A stretch of 64,000 bases of DNA, from NCBI GenBank assembly GCA_016718845.1, contig JADKCK010000109.1, positions 1 to 64,000 on the forward strand, in the 5' to 3' direction. The notes beneath the pieces were generated by a model. That model made no database searches. It had not been told where the DNA came from and worked only from the letters and a program-made list of their open reading frames with translations. Source of the stretch: Sphingobacteriales bacterium (GTDB lineage Bacteria; Bacteroidota; Bacteroidia; Chitinophagales; UBA2359). Each line of letters begins with the position of its first letter. Position 1 is the first letter of the stretch. A program made the position numbers and the translations under genes. Below are positions 43,260 to 52,560 of this stretch, one piece after another.

Positions 43260-43999
43260 ATGTTACTGTCTCTGTATAATTACCTATAACTCGCTAATAG
43301 ACAAAAGATTTGTCGTACTTTTTGTATTGTTTTGCGAAAAGTTTCAGAACCATACAAAAATTATTACAAGGCTCTTCTTCTTTTTTTGTGTTTAAGTTGT
43401 CAAATGGAGGGGGTATGTTTTCAAGAGTTAAATTACGCACATGTGCTGCACATGGCACTTAAAGCGAATAAAATAACTGCTTTTTTGCAATGTGTGCAGA
43501 CTTCGTAACTAACGTTATAAAACATTTATCCCGCCCGATTATTTCAAATTGCATCTACGGCACAACCGACGGTCAATCACATTAGTACCTACCATCTTTC
43601 AGCCTTGCAAAGGTAGCGTAAAAAATGCAAATACAAAATGATTTTAAAAAAAAAGAAAAAAAACATTTCGGAGATTTTTCCCAAGCTTACAGGATTAGAA
43701 GGGAATAAAAATAATCTATCACTTAAATAGAATAATAATGTCCGATAACTTTAACTATCGGATACTAAATGGTAGCTAATTTCACGCTCCTTAAAGCATT
43801 TGTCAAACCCTAATAAACTAGAAATTTTTGGAAAATTTTAGGTGTTTCAGAAATCGGTATACTTTTCAGTTATTTTCCGTATCGAATAAAAATGCGGCGT
43901 ACCTTTGCTGCGTAAATACAACAGCAAACTTTACAATGTTTATCCATCTGTTAATATTTACTAAAAAACAAATTATTTAACAATGAAAACATATTACTA
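43260..43999. other. Intergenic region between HNH and a small lipoprotein
   Basis: 740 bp without a supported gene. A minus-strand TACCTTTG element (43608-43615) could drive the HNH gene with a leader of about 340 nt. TAACTAACGTTATAAAAC lies near 43506-43523, and ATAATGTCCGATAACTTTAA (43735-43754) carries a small TCCGATA/TATCGGA stem and is nearly identical to 23231-23250. A plus-strand TACCTTTG at 43900-43907 precedes the lipoprotein gene. Confidence 0.5.
43900..43907 (+). promoter_or_regulatory. -7 element of the small lipoprotein gene
   Basis: TACCTTTG within GCGGCGTACCTTTGC; the same 15-base word recurs at 44297-44311. The gene starts at 44000. Confidence 0.5.
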
Positions 44000-44287
44000 A
44001 TGAAAAATTCACTTCTCTTGTTTGTCTTTCTATTACTGTTCAACAACTGCAAAAAAGACGAACCTATGGAGCTGCGATGTTGGAAATATAGTTACGAAGT
44101 GTGCTTATACGAAGCCGCAACAGATACTAAAATATCTTGTTTTGGAGTTATGAGTGGGAAATGGACTGCCTACACAAAAGAAGAAATTTTACAACACTTT
44201 CCTGAGCGAGAATACAGCGAAGATGGCACACGTTATTCGCAATACGATATTTTAGAATTTAAAGATTATAACTTAGACGAATGCTAA
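44000..44287 (+). CDS. Small predicted lipoprotein
   Basis: The 95-aa protein has a hydrophobic signal sequence and a possible lipobox (FNNC, Cys17, followed by KKDEP). The mature part has three further cysteines (CWKYSYEVCLYEA, IDENT at the C-terminal DEC region) and is otherwise acidic and aromatic. I do not recognise a family. A promoter-like TACCTTTG is 92 bp upstream. A second ATG 20 bp upstream is followed by a stop and is not used. Small orphan lipoproteins of this sort are common in accessory regions of Bacteroidota; no function can be assigned. Confidence 0.6.
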   Translation: MKNSLLLFVFLLLFNNCKKDEPMELRCWKYSYEVCLYEAATDTKISCFGVMSGKWTAYTKEEILQHFPEREYSEDGTRYSQYDILEFKDYNLDEC

Positions 44288-44302
44288 GGGCATTAAGCGG
44301 CG

Positions 44303-44440
44303 TACCTTTGCGGTATTAGTATTGTAGTAAACCCTCCAAATTAAATATCCCCCTCGCTACCAAATAACCTCTTTACGCTATTAAATCACACAAAAATTTA
44401 CCCTTCGTTGGTTTATACAAACCAATTTAGGGTTTTTTTT
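44303..44440 (+). ncRNA. Candidate small RNA between promoter and terminator
   Basis: A TACCTTTG -7 element (44303-44310) inside GCGGCGTACCTTTGC is followed by about 85 nt without an open frame. A terminator then follows: TTGGTTT/AAACCAA stem, outer ACCC/GGGT pairs and eight T (44433-44440). The transcript would be about 125 nt. The alternative is that the hairpin simply terminates the lipoprotein mRNA and the -7 match is chance. Confidence 0.4.
44398..44440 (+). terminator. Rho-independent terminator
   Basis: TTGGTTT / AAACCAA inner stem (44408-44425), outer TACCC/GGGT pairing and a run of eight T. Confidence 0.75.
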
Positions 44441-44459
44441 GTATAATAATTTTTATTTT

Positions 44460-45338
44460 TTATTTATCTGTATCGTCTGTTTGGTTGCCAAGCAGTTTTT
44501 GATTGGGGCTTTTTAGCCTATCAAGCGTATAATTTTTCATAGCTTGTAGGGCTTTTAGCTGGTCGGCTGCTGTTTTAGTTAGTTCTTTCAAGCGCACTTC
44601 GGGCGATAGTTTTTTTTCTATCATAATGGCGTTGTAACTTTCTAAATTCGACAAAACAGTTAGTTGGTGCAAATCGGCAAAATCCCTTAAATTAAGTTTT
44701 TTCTTGTGCAATTCAGGGTTTTCTTCTCGCCATTGTTTAGCCGTAATACCAAACAAAGCCACGTTTAAAATTTCGGCTTCGTGGGCATAAATATAACTTT
44801 GTTGAGCAACCGACAATGTTGGCACTATATGGTTTTTTATTGCATTGGTATGAATGCTGTAATTTACCTTAGACAACAAGCGCTTCAAATCCCACTCCTG
44901 ATTAATAAGCTCGTTTTCTTGCTCTTTAAGCCGTTGAAATTCTTTGATAAGCAACAACTTAAACTCGGGGCTTAACCACGAGCAAAACTCAAGGGCTATG
45001 TCTTTGTGCGCATAAGTGCCGCCATACCTACCCGCGCTTGCACTCACACCAATAGCCTTTGTTTTTTCTATCCATTGCTTAACCGACATCACAAAACGGT
45101 TAGAGCCAGCCTCCATTCTAATTCCCTCGAATTCGGGGGAATTAAAATCGGGATTGTATAATTGCTCCCAAACAGCCAAAAACTCGATAGTGCTTTTGGT
45201 TCTAAACCATTTTTCGATTAAAGCGGTACCACCTTCAAAACCATTGGCAATATCCGAAAGCGAAATAAAATCCTCGCCCGTTTTTTGCGTAACCGTAATA
45301 ACCACCCCTTTTACTTCAATAGATTGTTTTTTAGCCAT
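44460..45338 (-). CDS. KilA-N domain protein
   Basis: In the 292-aa protein residues about 1-140 form a KilA-N DNA-binding domain: FISLSDIANGFEGGTALIEKWFRTKSTIEFLAVWEQLYNPDFNSPEFEGI, then WIEKTKAIGVSASAGRYGGTYAHKDIALEFCSWLSPEFKLLLIKEFQRLKEQE. The YGGTYAHKDIA...EFxxWLSPEF stretch is diagnostic. The C-terminal half is helical with an LNLRDFADLHQLTVLSNLESYNA region typical of the Bacteroidota versions. KilA-N proteins come from phages and mobile elements and are thought to be regulators or antirepressors. There are no other phage genes around. A minus-strand TACCTTTG is just upstream. Confidence 0.88.
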   Translation of the reverse strand: MAKKQSIEVKGVVITVTQKTGEDFISLSDIANGFEGGTALIEKWFRTKSTIEFLAVWEQLYNPDFNSPEFEGIRMEAGSNRFVMSVKQWIEKTKAIGVSASAGRYGGTYAHKDIALEFCSWLSPEFKLLLIKEFQRLKEQENELINQEWDLKRLLSKVNYSIHTNAIKNHIVPTLSVAQQSYIYAHEAEILNVALFGITAKQWREENPELHKKKLNLRDFADLHQLTVLSNLESYNAIMIEKKLSPEVRLKELTKTAADQLKALQAMKNYTLDRLKSPNQKLLGNQTDDTDK

Positions 45339-45358
45339 AATTGTACTTTTTTATACCG

Positions 45359-45366
45359 CAAAGGTA
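45359..45366 (-). promoter_or_regulatory. -7 element of the KilA-N gene
   Basis: TACCTTTG on the minus strand, 21-28 bp before the ATG at 45338, giving a short leader. Confidence 0.55.
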
Positions 45367-45673
45367 AGTAATTAAAACCTAATTTACAAGCATTTTGTCA
45401 TTTAATTATCAAAATCAAATAAACACATAAAAATTACTTATCAATATTATATCTTTAATACAAAAGCTTGGGTTAGCCCCGCTTGACGCGGAAAATGTCT
45501 TTTTTGGGGGTGATGCTTAGCACTCCCTGACTCGATTAGTTGGTGGCACCCCCATAAAAAAAGTAAGCGCCTATAAAACAAATATTTTCACAACATAATC
45601 GCCCTAATTATCCGCAAAATACATTTTCATAGTATTGTAATTATACCTTGTTTTATGCCCATACTAAACACAA

Positions 45674-45714
45674 AAAACACACGAACAAAGAAGGCATCTT
45701 TGCTCGTGTGTTTT
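45674..45714 (-). terminator. Terminator of the first giant surface-protein gene
   Basis: AAAACACACGAACAAAG and CTTTGCTCGTGTGTTTT form a long stem with one mismatch and T-rich 3' side on the minus strand. The stretch 45370-45670 shows no gene. Confidence 0.75.
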
Positions 45715-45741
45715 CATTAAACATAAATTAAATACAATTTA

Positions 45742-48700
45742 TCATTGCCCAATAACAATACTCGGCAAACCATTAACTGTTACCGTAGCACTTGCCGACG
45801 TAGCCGTTGCACAACCACCACCGCCACAAGTGTAAGTAGCATGGTAATAGGTAGTTACACTTAAAACAGGGGTGGTGTAGGTAGTAGCATTTGCACCCGG
45901 TATCGGTGTCCAAGTTGTGCCATTTGGGCTACTCTCCCACTGAATACTGCAACCGTTTGCCCCGCCTGCGGGGGTAGCTGTTAGGGTAGCATCGCCACCC
46001 ACACAAACACTCGTGCCACCCGATACGCTAATACTCGGAACCGCATTTACCGTTATCACCGCCGTATTTGAGGTCGCATCGCAAGGAGTTGAACAATCAT
46101 AAATAGCTCGATAATAGGTAGTTGTACTTAGGGCAGATGAGGTATAACTGATGCCAGTAGCTCCCGATATATTGCTCCACGACGAACCGTCGGGGCTCGA
46201 TTGCCACTGAATGCCACAATTTGCCGCATCGGGATTAGTAACACTTGCCACCAAATTAGCCACACCGCCCGCACAAATACTCGTAGAATTAGCAACAGTA
46301 ATACTCGGCGTTGGACTACTACCTACCACTATACCCAGAACAGTTGTAGCACAACTATTAACATCTGTTACTGTAAGGCTATATGTACCGGCATCTAAAC
46401 CGCTAATAGTTGGCACATTACCACCCGCATTAGACCATGTGTAGGTGTAGGCAGCAGTACCGCCGCTTACACTTGCCGCTATACTGCCATTGTTGGCTAC
46501 CGAACAACTTTCGTTGGTAACAATTGGAGCATTTATCGTTAATACATCGGGTTGTGTAATAAGGGTGGTAGCAGATGCCGTGCAACCATTGTTATCTGTT
46601 ACCGTTACGCTATAACTACCTGCACTTAAACTGCTAATACTTACCGTGGTGGCAGTAGTTGACCAAAGATACCCAATAGGAACAGAACCGCCTGTAACAT
46701 TAACTGTGGCAGTGCCATTGTTAAGCTCGTTGCAGGTTTCGTTGGTTGGCGTAATAGTTGCAGCAAGCAACGAGGGTTGGGTTATCGTTTGACTAAGTAC
46801 TGTTACACATCCATTATTGTCGGTAATAGTTACCACATAAGTGCCTGCGGCTACGGGGTTAAGGTCTTGCGTGTTTGCACCATTCGACCAAATATAGGTA
46901 TAGGGCGATGTACCACCCGATACGCTTACATCAATGCTTCCGTTATTAAGTTGGTTACAGGTTTCGTTTACAAATGTAGATGTGGCATTAAGTGGCATTG
47001 ATGGTTCGGACACCACCACAGCAGCCGTAGTTGAACAACCGTTTTGGTCAGTCACCGTTACGGTATAGGTATTGGGCGAAAGATTAGCGATTGTTTGTGT
47101 GGTCTGCAAGTTACTCCAGTTGTAGTTATAGCTAGGCATACCGCCTATTACATTGGCTGTTGCCGAGCCATTACTTCCACCAAAACAACCTACACTAACA
47201 ACGCTTGTTGTTACCGATGGGCGTTCGTTAACCGTTATTATTACCGTAGCTATTGCCGCACCACAGGGTCCCGCTCCGTCAGGGTCGTCGGTAGTTAAGG
47301 TAAGTGTCACAGTGCCATTAGTTATACTAGGTGTGTAAGTAGAGGTTAAAGATGATGCATTGGAGAATGTACCACTCGAAGCTGTCCATGTGCTGCTTGT
47401 AGCACTGCCACCTATGGAGCCTGCCAAGGTAACTGTACCGCCTGCACATATCGTTTGAGGCGTGCCTGCATTGGCAGTTGCTGCTCGGTTATTGGCTAAA
47501 ATAACCGTTGAAGAACTAGTACACGAGCCATTGAATATTGTCCATTGAAGTGTAGCCGAGCTACCCTCTGGTACACCTGTAACCGTAGAGGTAGGAGAAC
47601 TTGGTGTGGTGATAGTGGCTGTGCCGCTAATCAGTGTCCAACCTGCAACTATACCCGGATAAGCTGGTGGCGTATTACCCGCTAAGGTAAATGTGCCGTT
47701 ATTACACTGCGTTTGATTGGTTCCGGCATTGGCATTAACCGCATCATAAACGGTTTGCACATACGACGATGCGGGACCATAGCAACCATTATTGCTGGCT
47801 GTTATGGTATAATTGGCAGATGCTCCGCCAGGGTCGGGTGCTGTAAAAATGTTGCTTCCAGTAATGCACGTAGGGCAACCACTTGCTGTCCAAGTAACAA
47901 CTGCTATGTCACTTTGCAATGTTCGGGTAGCTCCTTCGCACAATGATGAAGTAGACGAAGTAATTTGAGGAAGTGCATACACCGTTACCGTAACCACATC
48001 GCTAGTAACACTAGCACATCCGCTACCTGCCGCCGCTATTACACAACGGTATTGGTGGCTTGATGATGGGTTACTTGCATTCGCCAAAGTAACTGCCATA
48101 CTGGGGCTAGTACCGCCCGAATAACTTGCTCCTGTTGGTGTGCCATTACTTACCGCAACCCAAGTACCGCCATTGTCGTACTCCCATTGATAGGTTAAAG
48201 ATGGAGTACCACCCGTAGCAACCACTGTTATATTTGAGCTTGTAGCTCCTGCACATATTGCTGCGGGGCTATTGGGTTGGCTGGTAATAGTTGGACTTGA
48301 TACCACCGTAACCGTTGCTCCGCTGGGGCAAGTAGTGGTATTACAAGTACCTTCGGCACGAACAAAGTAGGTGGTAGTTGCACTAGGTGTAACCGTAATA
48401 GACGTACCTGTGCCAACTGGCGTACCGCCACAACTACCCGAGTACCACTGCCAAGTAGCACCCGTACCTAAACTACCACCACTTAATGTAAGGGCAGCAC
48501 TGCCCCCATTACAAATAGTACTTGCCCCCGAAACGCTACTAGCTGCCACCGAAAGTGTATTGACTGTTACCGTAACCGTTGCGCAAGTAGTGGTGTTACA
48601 AGTACCATTGTATCTAACATAATAAGTAGTTGTAGTGGTGGGCGATACCGTAATGCTGTTACCCGTACCTGCCGATGTGCCACCGCACGAACCCGTAAAC

Positions 48701-51700
48701 CATTCTACTACCGCACCAGTACCAAGGCTACCGCCAGCTACTGTTAGGGTGGTGCTACCACCATCACAAATAGTGGTTGTGCCAGTAGCACCTGTGGGTG
48801 CTACTGATTGAGTGTTAATAGTAATCACCACATCATCGGTAGAGGCAGCACAGGGTGCGTTGGAAATAGTCCAACGAAGGGTATAGCTAGTTCCGGCTAC
48901 CCCAGTAAAGGTAGATGTGGGACTTGTTGGCGTGGTAACCGTGCCACCCGCTCCACTTATAATACTCCACGAACCAGTACCTATGCTAGGCGTATTGGCT
49001 GCCAAGGTTGCACTAGTAGCACATACATTTTGGTCGGGACCAGCATTGGCGGTGGTGGGATTAGCTGTTAAAATAATGATTACATCATCGGTAGAGGCAG
49101 CACAGGGTGCGTTGGAAATAGTCCAACGAAGGGTATAGCTAGTTCCGGCTACCCCAGTAAAGGTAGATGTGGGACTTGTTGGCGTGGTAACAGACCCACC
49201 TGCTCCACTTATAATACTCCACGAACCAGTACCTATTGAGGGCGTATTGGCTGCCAATGTTGCACTAGTAGCACATACATTTTGGTCGGAACCAGCATTG
49301 GCGGTGGTGGGATTAGCAGTTAAAATAATGATTACATCATCGGTAGAGGCAGCACAGGGTGCATTGGAAATAGTCCAACGAAGGGTATAGCTAGTTCCGG
49401 CTACCCCAGTAAAGGTAGATGTGGGACTTGTTGGCGTGGTAACCGACCCACCTGCTCCACTTATAATACTCCACGAACCCGTACCTATGCTAGGCGTATT
49501 GGCTGCCAATGTTGCACTAGTAGCACATACATTTTGGTCGGGACCAGCATTGGCAACGGTTGGATTAGCCGTCAAAATAATCACCACATCATCGGTAGAG
49601 GCAGTACAGGGTGCATTGGAAATAGTCCAACGAAGGGTATAGCTAGTTCCCGCTACCCCAGTAAAGTTAGACGTAGGACTTGTTGGCGTGGTAACCGTGC
49701 CGCCTGCTCCACTTATAATACTCCACGAACCCGTACCTATGCTAGGCGTATTTCCTGCCAAAGTTGCACTAGTCGCACATACGTTCTGGTCGGTACCAGC
49801 ATTGGCGGTGGTGGGGGGTTGTGCAACAGTAACCGTAACACTGGCACAAGTAGTGGTGTTACAAGTACCCGCATATCTTACGTAATAAGTGGTAGTAGTG
49901 GTGGGTGATACTGTAATGCTGTTACCCGTACCTGCCGATGTGCCACCGCACGAACCCGTAAACCATTGAGCCGTTGCACCTGTACCTGCACTGCCGCCCG
50001 AAACGGTGAGCATGGTACTGCTCCCGTTACAAATGGTAGTGGTGCCGGTAATGGCTGTGGGGGCTACTGATGACGTAAAAGGAGATGCTGTAACATTTAA
50101 TTGTAAGTTACCGGTTGTACCACCGCTAAAATAACTACCCACCGAAATATAATAGACCGTACTGGCACTTGCTGTCCAACTAACTCCCGCATAATTGCTG
50201 GTACAGCCTGCACCATTATCATCATTACAAGTTACCTCGGTAAAGCTACCACAACTGCCGGTAAATACCGCTATTTCGTTATCAAAATTAGTACCGCCCG
50301 TGCAGGTAATTGCAGTCATAGTGCCGCAGATACCAGTTACCGTCCACCATACATTTTTATAGGGTCCATCGCAGCTAGATGTAGTAAAATCATCGGTTGC
50401 ACAGCTATTGTTTATTACGGCACTAGTATAGGGTAATGAAGTGCCAATATTTATTGCATTAGCACATGCATCATTAGAAGGGGCAGGGTTTACTGTTACC
50501 GTAGTTTGCACACAAGCTGTATTACTACACCCTGTTCCAGTACCTGGCTCGTATCTAACAAAATATGTTGTAGTAGTGGCAGGGGCTGCTATGGTAAGGG
50601 CAGCGGTTGTTGTATTATCACCAGCAGTTACCGACCCCAATAAGGTTCCGCCACAAGACCCGCTATAAAAAGCTACGGTTCCATTTTTATTTATATTGGT
50701 AGGAAATGTAGCCGTTAGGGTGATATTGGCAGGGGCTGCATTAGAACAATAGGTTGTTGAAGAGGAAGCCAAACTTGTAGGCGCTTCATTATACCGGTTT
50801 ACAATTAAAATAGTACCTGAAGTTACGGTAGGGCATACCCCATTGGTTACTCTGTATCTTATTCTGTCGGCATTTCCATCACTGTTAGATGTTTTTTTAG
50901 GGAAACAGCATACTCCCGAAGAGTTACCTGCTACCCAATCATTATTCCAAACGCCATTGTTGCTACCCCAATCCCACCAAATGGTACCTGTTTGCCCCGA
51001 TACTGTTACGGCTGTACCAAAGTTGCCACTTGCATCGCAAAAATTGATGGGTCCGGCATTAGATACTGTGCCGAGGGTAGAAGTGGCATTAACAGTTACG
51101 GTAGTAGTGGCATCTATACAACCTGGGCTGCAATTGGTGTAACACGACGACCACACTCTTCGTAGATAAGTCCATGTGCCCGTACCTGATGGTGTATTGC
51201 CAGTTAAAGTTTGCGAATTGTTTTGTCCTAAATACTCCCAACTACCTGTATTTGGATTGAAGCGATACCACTCTATAAAGAGCGTACCGGGTCCCCCACT
51301 TGAGGCATTTACGCTACTGTTTAAATTGACGGAAGAACCTTGGCAAATAGTTGCCGATGAAGGCGTTATACTGCCCGCAGTGGGTGTTGGGCAAACACAA
51401 GAAATGTTGATAACCGGTCCCGCCCCTACTACAGAACCATCAGAAAAAAATCTGACTGTAAGTGCCCCTGTTGTTACATCGGTAGAAGTTAAAGTAGGTA
51501 TAGCAGTGTTCATATAATAGGTACCTAAAAGGGTGCCCAAACCAACCCCATTATATACTTGCACATAGTCACAGCATGCCTCACCCGCACTAGTACCTGA
51601 TATTCTGATAACATTACCTGCAATACTGGGATATAAAACAGTATAGCCGTTAGCATTATTTGCATAGTTACCAGTACCCGCATGTTCGTAAAGGGTGCCG

Positions 51701-51798
51701 CTACATAATGTATATGAATTATTGCCTGAAAGCGGTATAGTATAATACACGAAGTACAAGTTATGGTAGAAGTCATACAAACACTTGCTACTCCACAC
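45742..51798 (-). CDS. Giant Ig-like/SprB-repeat surface protein A, main part of a frameshifted gene
   Basis: This 2018-aa fragment continues the 51525-52496 frame; real coding starts near 51745. It starts in a second CUB-like domain (NNSYTLCSGTLYEHAGTGNYANNANGYTVL...GVGLGTLLGTYYM). Next come Ig-like domains with paired cysteines, four 84-residue repeats (NVCATSATLAANTPSIGTGSWSIISGAGG) and SprB-type repeats (NGCSTTAAVVVSEPS, GGTSPYTYIWSNGANTQDLN). The end is two Ig-like units finishing at LPSIVIGQ, without a T9SS sorting domain. Such proteins serve in adhesion or gliding. The C-terminal 600 residues closely match those of giant protein B, so the two are paralogues. Confidence 0.82.
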   Translation of the reverse strand: MWSSKCLYDFYHNLYFVYYTIPLSGNNSYTLCSGTLYEHAGTGNYANNANGYTVLYPSIAGNVIRISGTSAGEACCDYVQVYNGVGLGTLLGTYYMNTAIPTLTSTDVTTGALTVRFFSDGSVVGAGPVINISCVCPTPTAGSITPSSATICQGSSVNLNSSVNASSGGPGTLFIEWYRFNPNTGSWEYLGQNNSQTLTGNTPSGTGTWTYLRRVWSSCYTNCSPGCIDATTTVTVNATSTLGTVSNAGPINFCDASGNFGTAVTVSGQTGTIWWDWGSNNGVWNNDWVAGNSSGVCCFPKKTSNSDGNADRIRYRVTNGVCPTVTSGTILIVNRYNEAPTSLASSSTTYCSNAAPANITLTATFPTNINKNGTVAFYSGSCGGTLLGSVTAGDNTTTAALTIAAPATTTTYFVRYEPGTGTGCSNTACVQTTVTVNPAPSNDACANAINIGTSLPYTSAVINNSCATDDFTTSSCDGPYKNVWWTVTGICGTMTAITCTGGTNFDNEIAVFTGSCGSFTEVTCNDDNGAGCTSNYAGVSWTASASTVYYISVGSYFSGGTTGNLQLNVTASPFTSSVAPTAITGTTTICNGSSTMLTVSGGSAGTGATAQWFTGSCGGTSAGTGNSITVSPTTTTTYYVRYAGTCNTTTCASVTVTVAQPPTTANAGTDQNVCATSATLAGNTPSIGTGSWSIISGAGGTVTTPTSPTSNFTGVAGTSYTLRWTISNAPCTASTDDVVIILTANPTVANAGPDQNVCATSATLAANTPSIGTGSWSIISGAGGSVTTPTSPTSTFTGVAGTSYTLRWTISNAPCAASTDDVIIILTANPTTANAGSDQNVCATSATLAANTPSIGTGSWSIISGAGGSVTTPTSPTSTFTGVAGTSYTLRWTISNAPCAASTDDVIIILTANPTTANAGPDQNVCATSATLAANTPSIGTGSWSIISGAGGTVTTPTSPTSTFTGVAGTSYTLRWTISNAPCAASTDDVVITINTQSVAPTGATGTTTICDGGSTTLTVAGGSLGTGAVVEWFTGSCGGTSAGTGNSITVSPTTTTTYYVRYNGTCNTTTCATVTVTVNTLSVAASSVSGASTICNGGSAALTLSGGSLGTGATWQWYSGSCGGTPVGTGTSITVTPSATTTYFVRAEGTCNTTTCPSGATVTVVSSPTITSQPNSPAAICAGATSSNITVVATGGTPSLTYQWEYDNGGTWVAVSNGTPTGASYSGGTSPSMAVTLANASNPSSSHQYRCVIAAAGSGCASVTSDVVTVTVYALPQITSSTSSLCEGATRTLQSDIAVVTWTASGCPTCITGSNIFTAPDPGGASANYTITASNNGCYGPASSYVQTVYDAVNANAGTNQTQCNNGTFTLAGNTPPAYPGIVAGWTLISGTATITTPSSPTSTVTGVPEGSSATLQWTIFNGSCTSSSTVILANNRAATANAGTPQTICAGGTVTLAGSIGGSATSSTWTASSGTFSNASSLTSTYTPSITNGTVTLTLTTDDPDGAGPCGAAIATVIITVNERPSVTTSVVSVGCFGGSNGSATANVIGGMPSYNYNWSNLQTTQTIANLSPNTYTVTVTDQNGCSTTAAVVVSEPSMPLNATSTFVNETCNQLNNGSIDVSVSGGTSPYTYIWSNGANTQDLNPVAAGTYVVTITDNNGCVTVLSQTITQPSLLAATITPTNETCNELNNGTATVNVTGGSVPIGYLWSTTATTVSISSLSAGSYSVTVTDNNGCTASATTLITQPDVLTINAPIVTNESCSVANNGSIAASVSGGTAAYTYTWSNAGGNVPTISGLDAGTYSLTVTDVNSCATTVLGIVVGSSPTPSITVANSTSICAGGVANLVASVTNPDAANCGIQWQSSPDGSSWSNISGATGISYTSSALSTTTYYRAIYDCSTPCDATSNTAVITVNAVPSISVSGGTSVCVGGDATLTATPAGGANGCSIQWESSPNGTTWTPIPGANATTYTTPVLSVTTYYHATYTCGGGGCATATSASATVTVNGLPSIVIGQ
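48803..49838 (-). repeat. Four tandem 252-bp coding repeats in giant protein A
   Basis: A landmark word (CATCATCGGTAGAGG) recurs at 48831, 49083, 49335 and 49587, exactly 252 bp apart. The units encode 84-residue Ig-like repeats and are nearly identical in DNA. Confidence 0.88.
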
Positions 51799-52496
51799 GA
51801 AGAATTTGTATTATAATGAATAAAGTAGGTGTTTGCACTTGGAGCAGTCCATGAAAGAGGTGTGGAGCCTGCTGCTACTACAGCACCATTGTAAGTGCCG
51901 GAGCGAACAGTGATGTAAGTACCTGCAATACTAGCAGTGGATTGAAATGTTTGACCTGCCGTTACCCCTGTCATTTGGTTATATTCCGATTGATACTGGC
52001 AAGTAGTTATGGTATATGGCGTATTGTTAGTGGGTACTGCAAATGCTGTTGGATATAGTGAAGTGTTAATGCAACCACAAGAACCGCCATAGGTTACACT
52101 CGCATTAAGCCCTGTAGATGTCACACTACCATCAGAAGTAAAACTAACTGTAAGCGTTTGCCCAGCTGTACCTGTATAATTAATTGTGCCGCTACCATGA
52201 TAAGTTGCTAGTAAAGTTCCTCCTGTACCTACCCCTGCGTAAATACGGATATAGTCATAATTTGCTTCTGTACTATATGATCCAGATATTGTAATAGTTG
52301 CCGGAGCTATAGCATTAAGTACCGTGTAACCATTAGCATTATTACTGTAAGTAGCACCACATCCTGCATGTGTACACAGGGTAGTATTAGTTCCACATGC
52401 TACAGAGTTGCTACCAGAAAACGGTATTAACGTTTGAGAAGACACTTCTATACAAAACAGAAGAAATAAAATTATTATGGGTATATGTTTTTTCAT
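51525..52496 (-). CDS. N-terminal part of giant surface protein A (signal peptide and CUB-like domain)
   Basis: This 323-aa fragment begins with a signal peptide ending VSSQ (residue 20). A CUB-like domain (about 22-130) follows: IPFSGSNSVACG, NNANGYTVL, YDYIRIYAGVGTGGTLLATYHG, SFTSDGSV. Then comes an Ig-like unit ending CMTSTITCTSC. The frame is lost near 51735-51745: one base missing (or two extra) converts a second IPLSGNNSYTLCSG unit into unrelated residues. Joined with the 45742 frame the protein is about 2250 aa. The ATG is 64 bp behind the stop of the DTGNP-repeat gene. Confidence 0.82.
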   Translation of the reverse strand: MKKHIPIIILFLLFCIEVSSQTLIPFSGSNSVACGTNTTLCTHAGCGATYSNNANGYTVLNAIAPATITISGSYSTEANYDYIRIYAGVGTGGTLLATYHGSGTINYTGTAGQTLTVSFTSDGSVTSTGLNASVTYGGSCGCINTSLYPTAFAVPTNNTPYTITTCQYQSEYNQMTGVTAGQTFQSTASIAGTYITVRSGTYNGAVVAAGSTPLSWTAPSANTYFIHYNTNSSCGVASVCMTSTITCTSCIILYRFQAIIHIHYVAAPFTNMRVLVTMQIMLTAILFYIPVLQVMLSEYQVLVRVRHAVTMCKYIMGLVWAPF

Positions 52497-52560
52497 GGAA
52501 ATTTGTATTATTGGTTATGCCCCAAAAAATGAATTGTGGCAAATAAATTAGTTAAAAGAA

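Noticed and set aside
44460..45338. Prophage around the KilA-N gene
   Set aside because: No capsid, terminase, portal or integrase gene lies nearby; a lone KilA-N gene is common in Bacteroidota.
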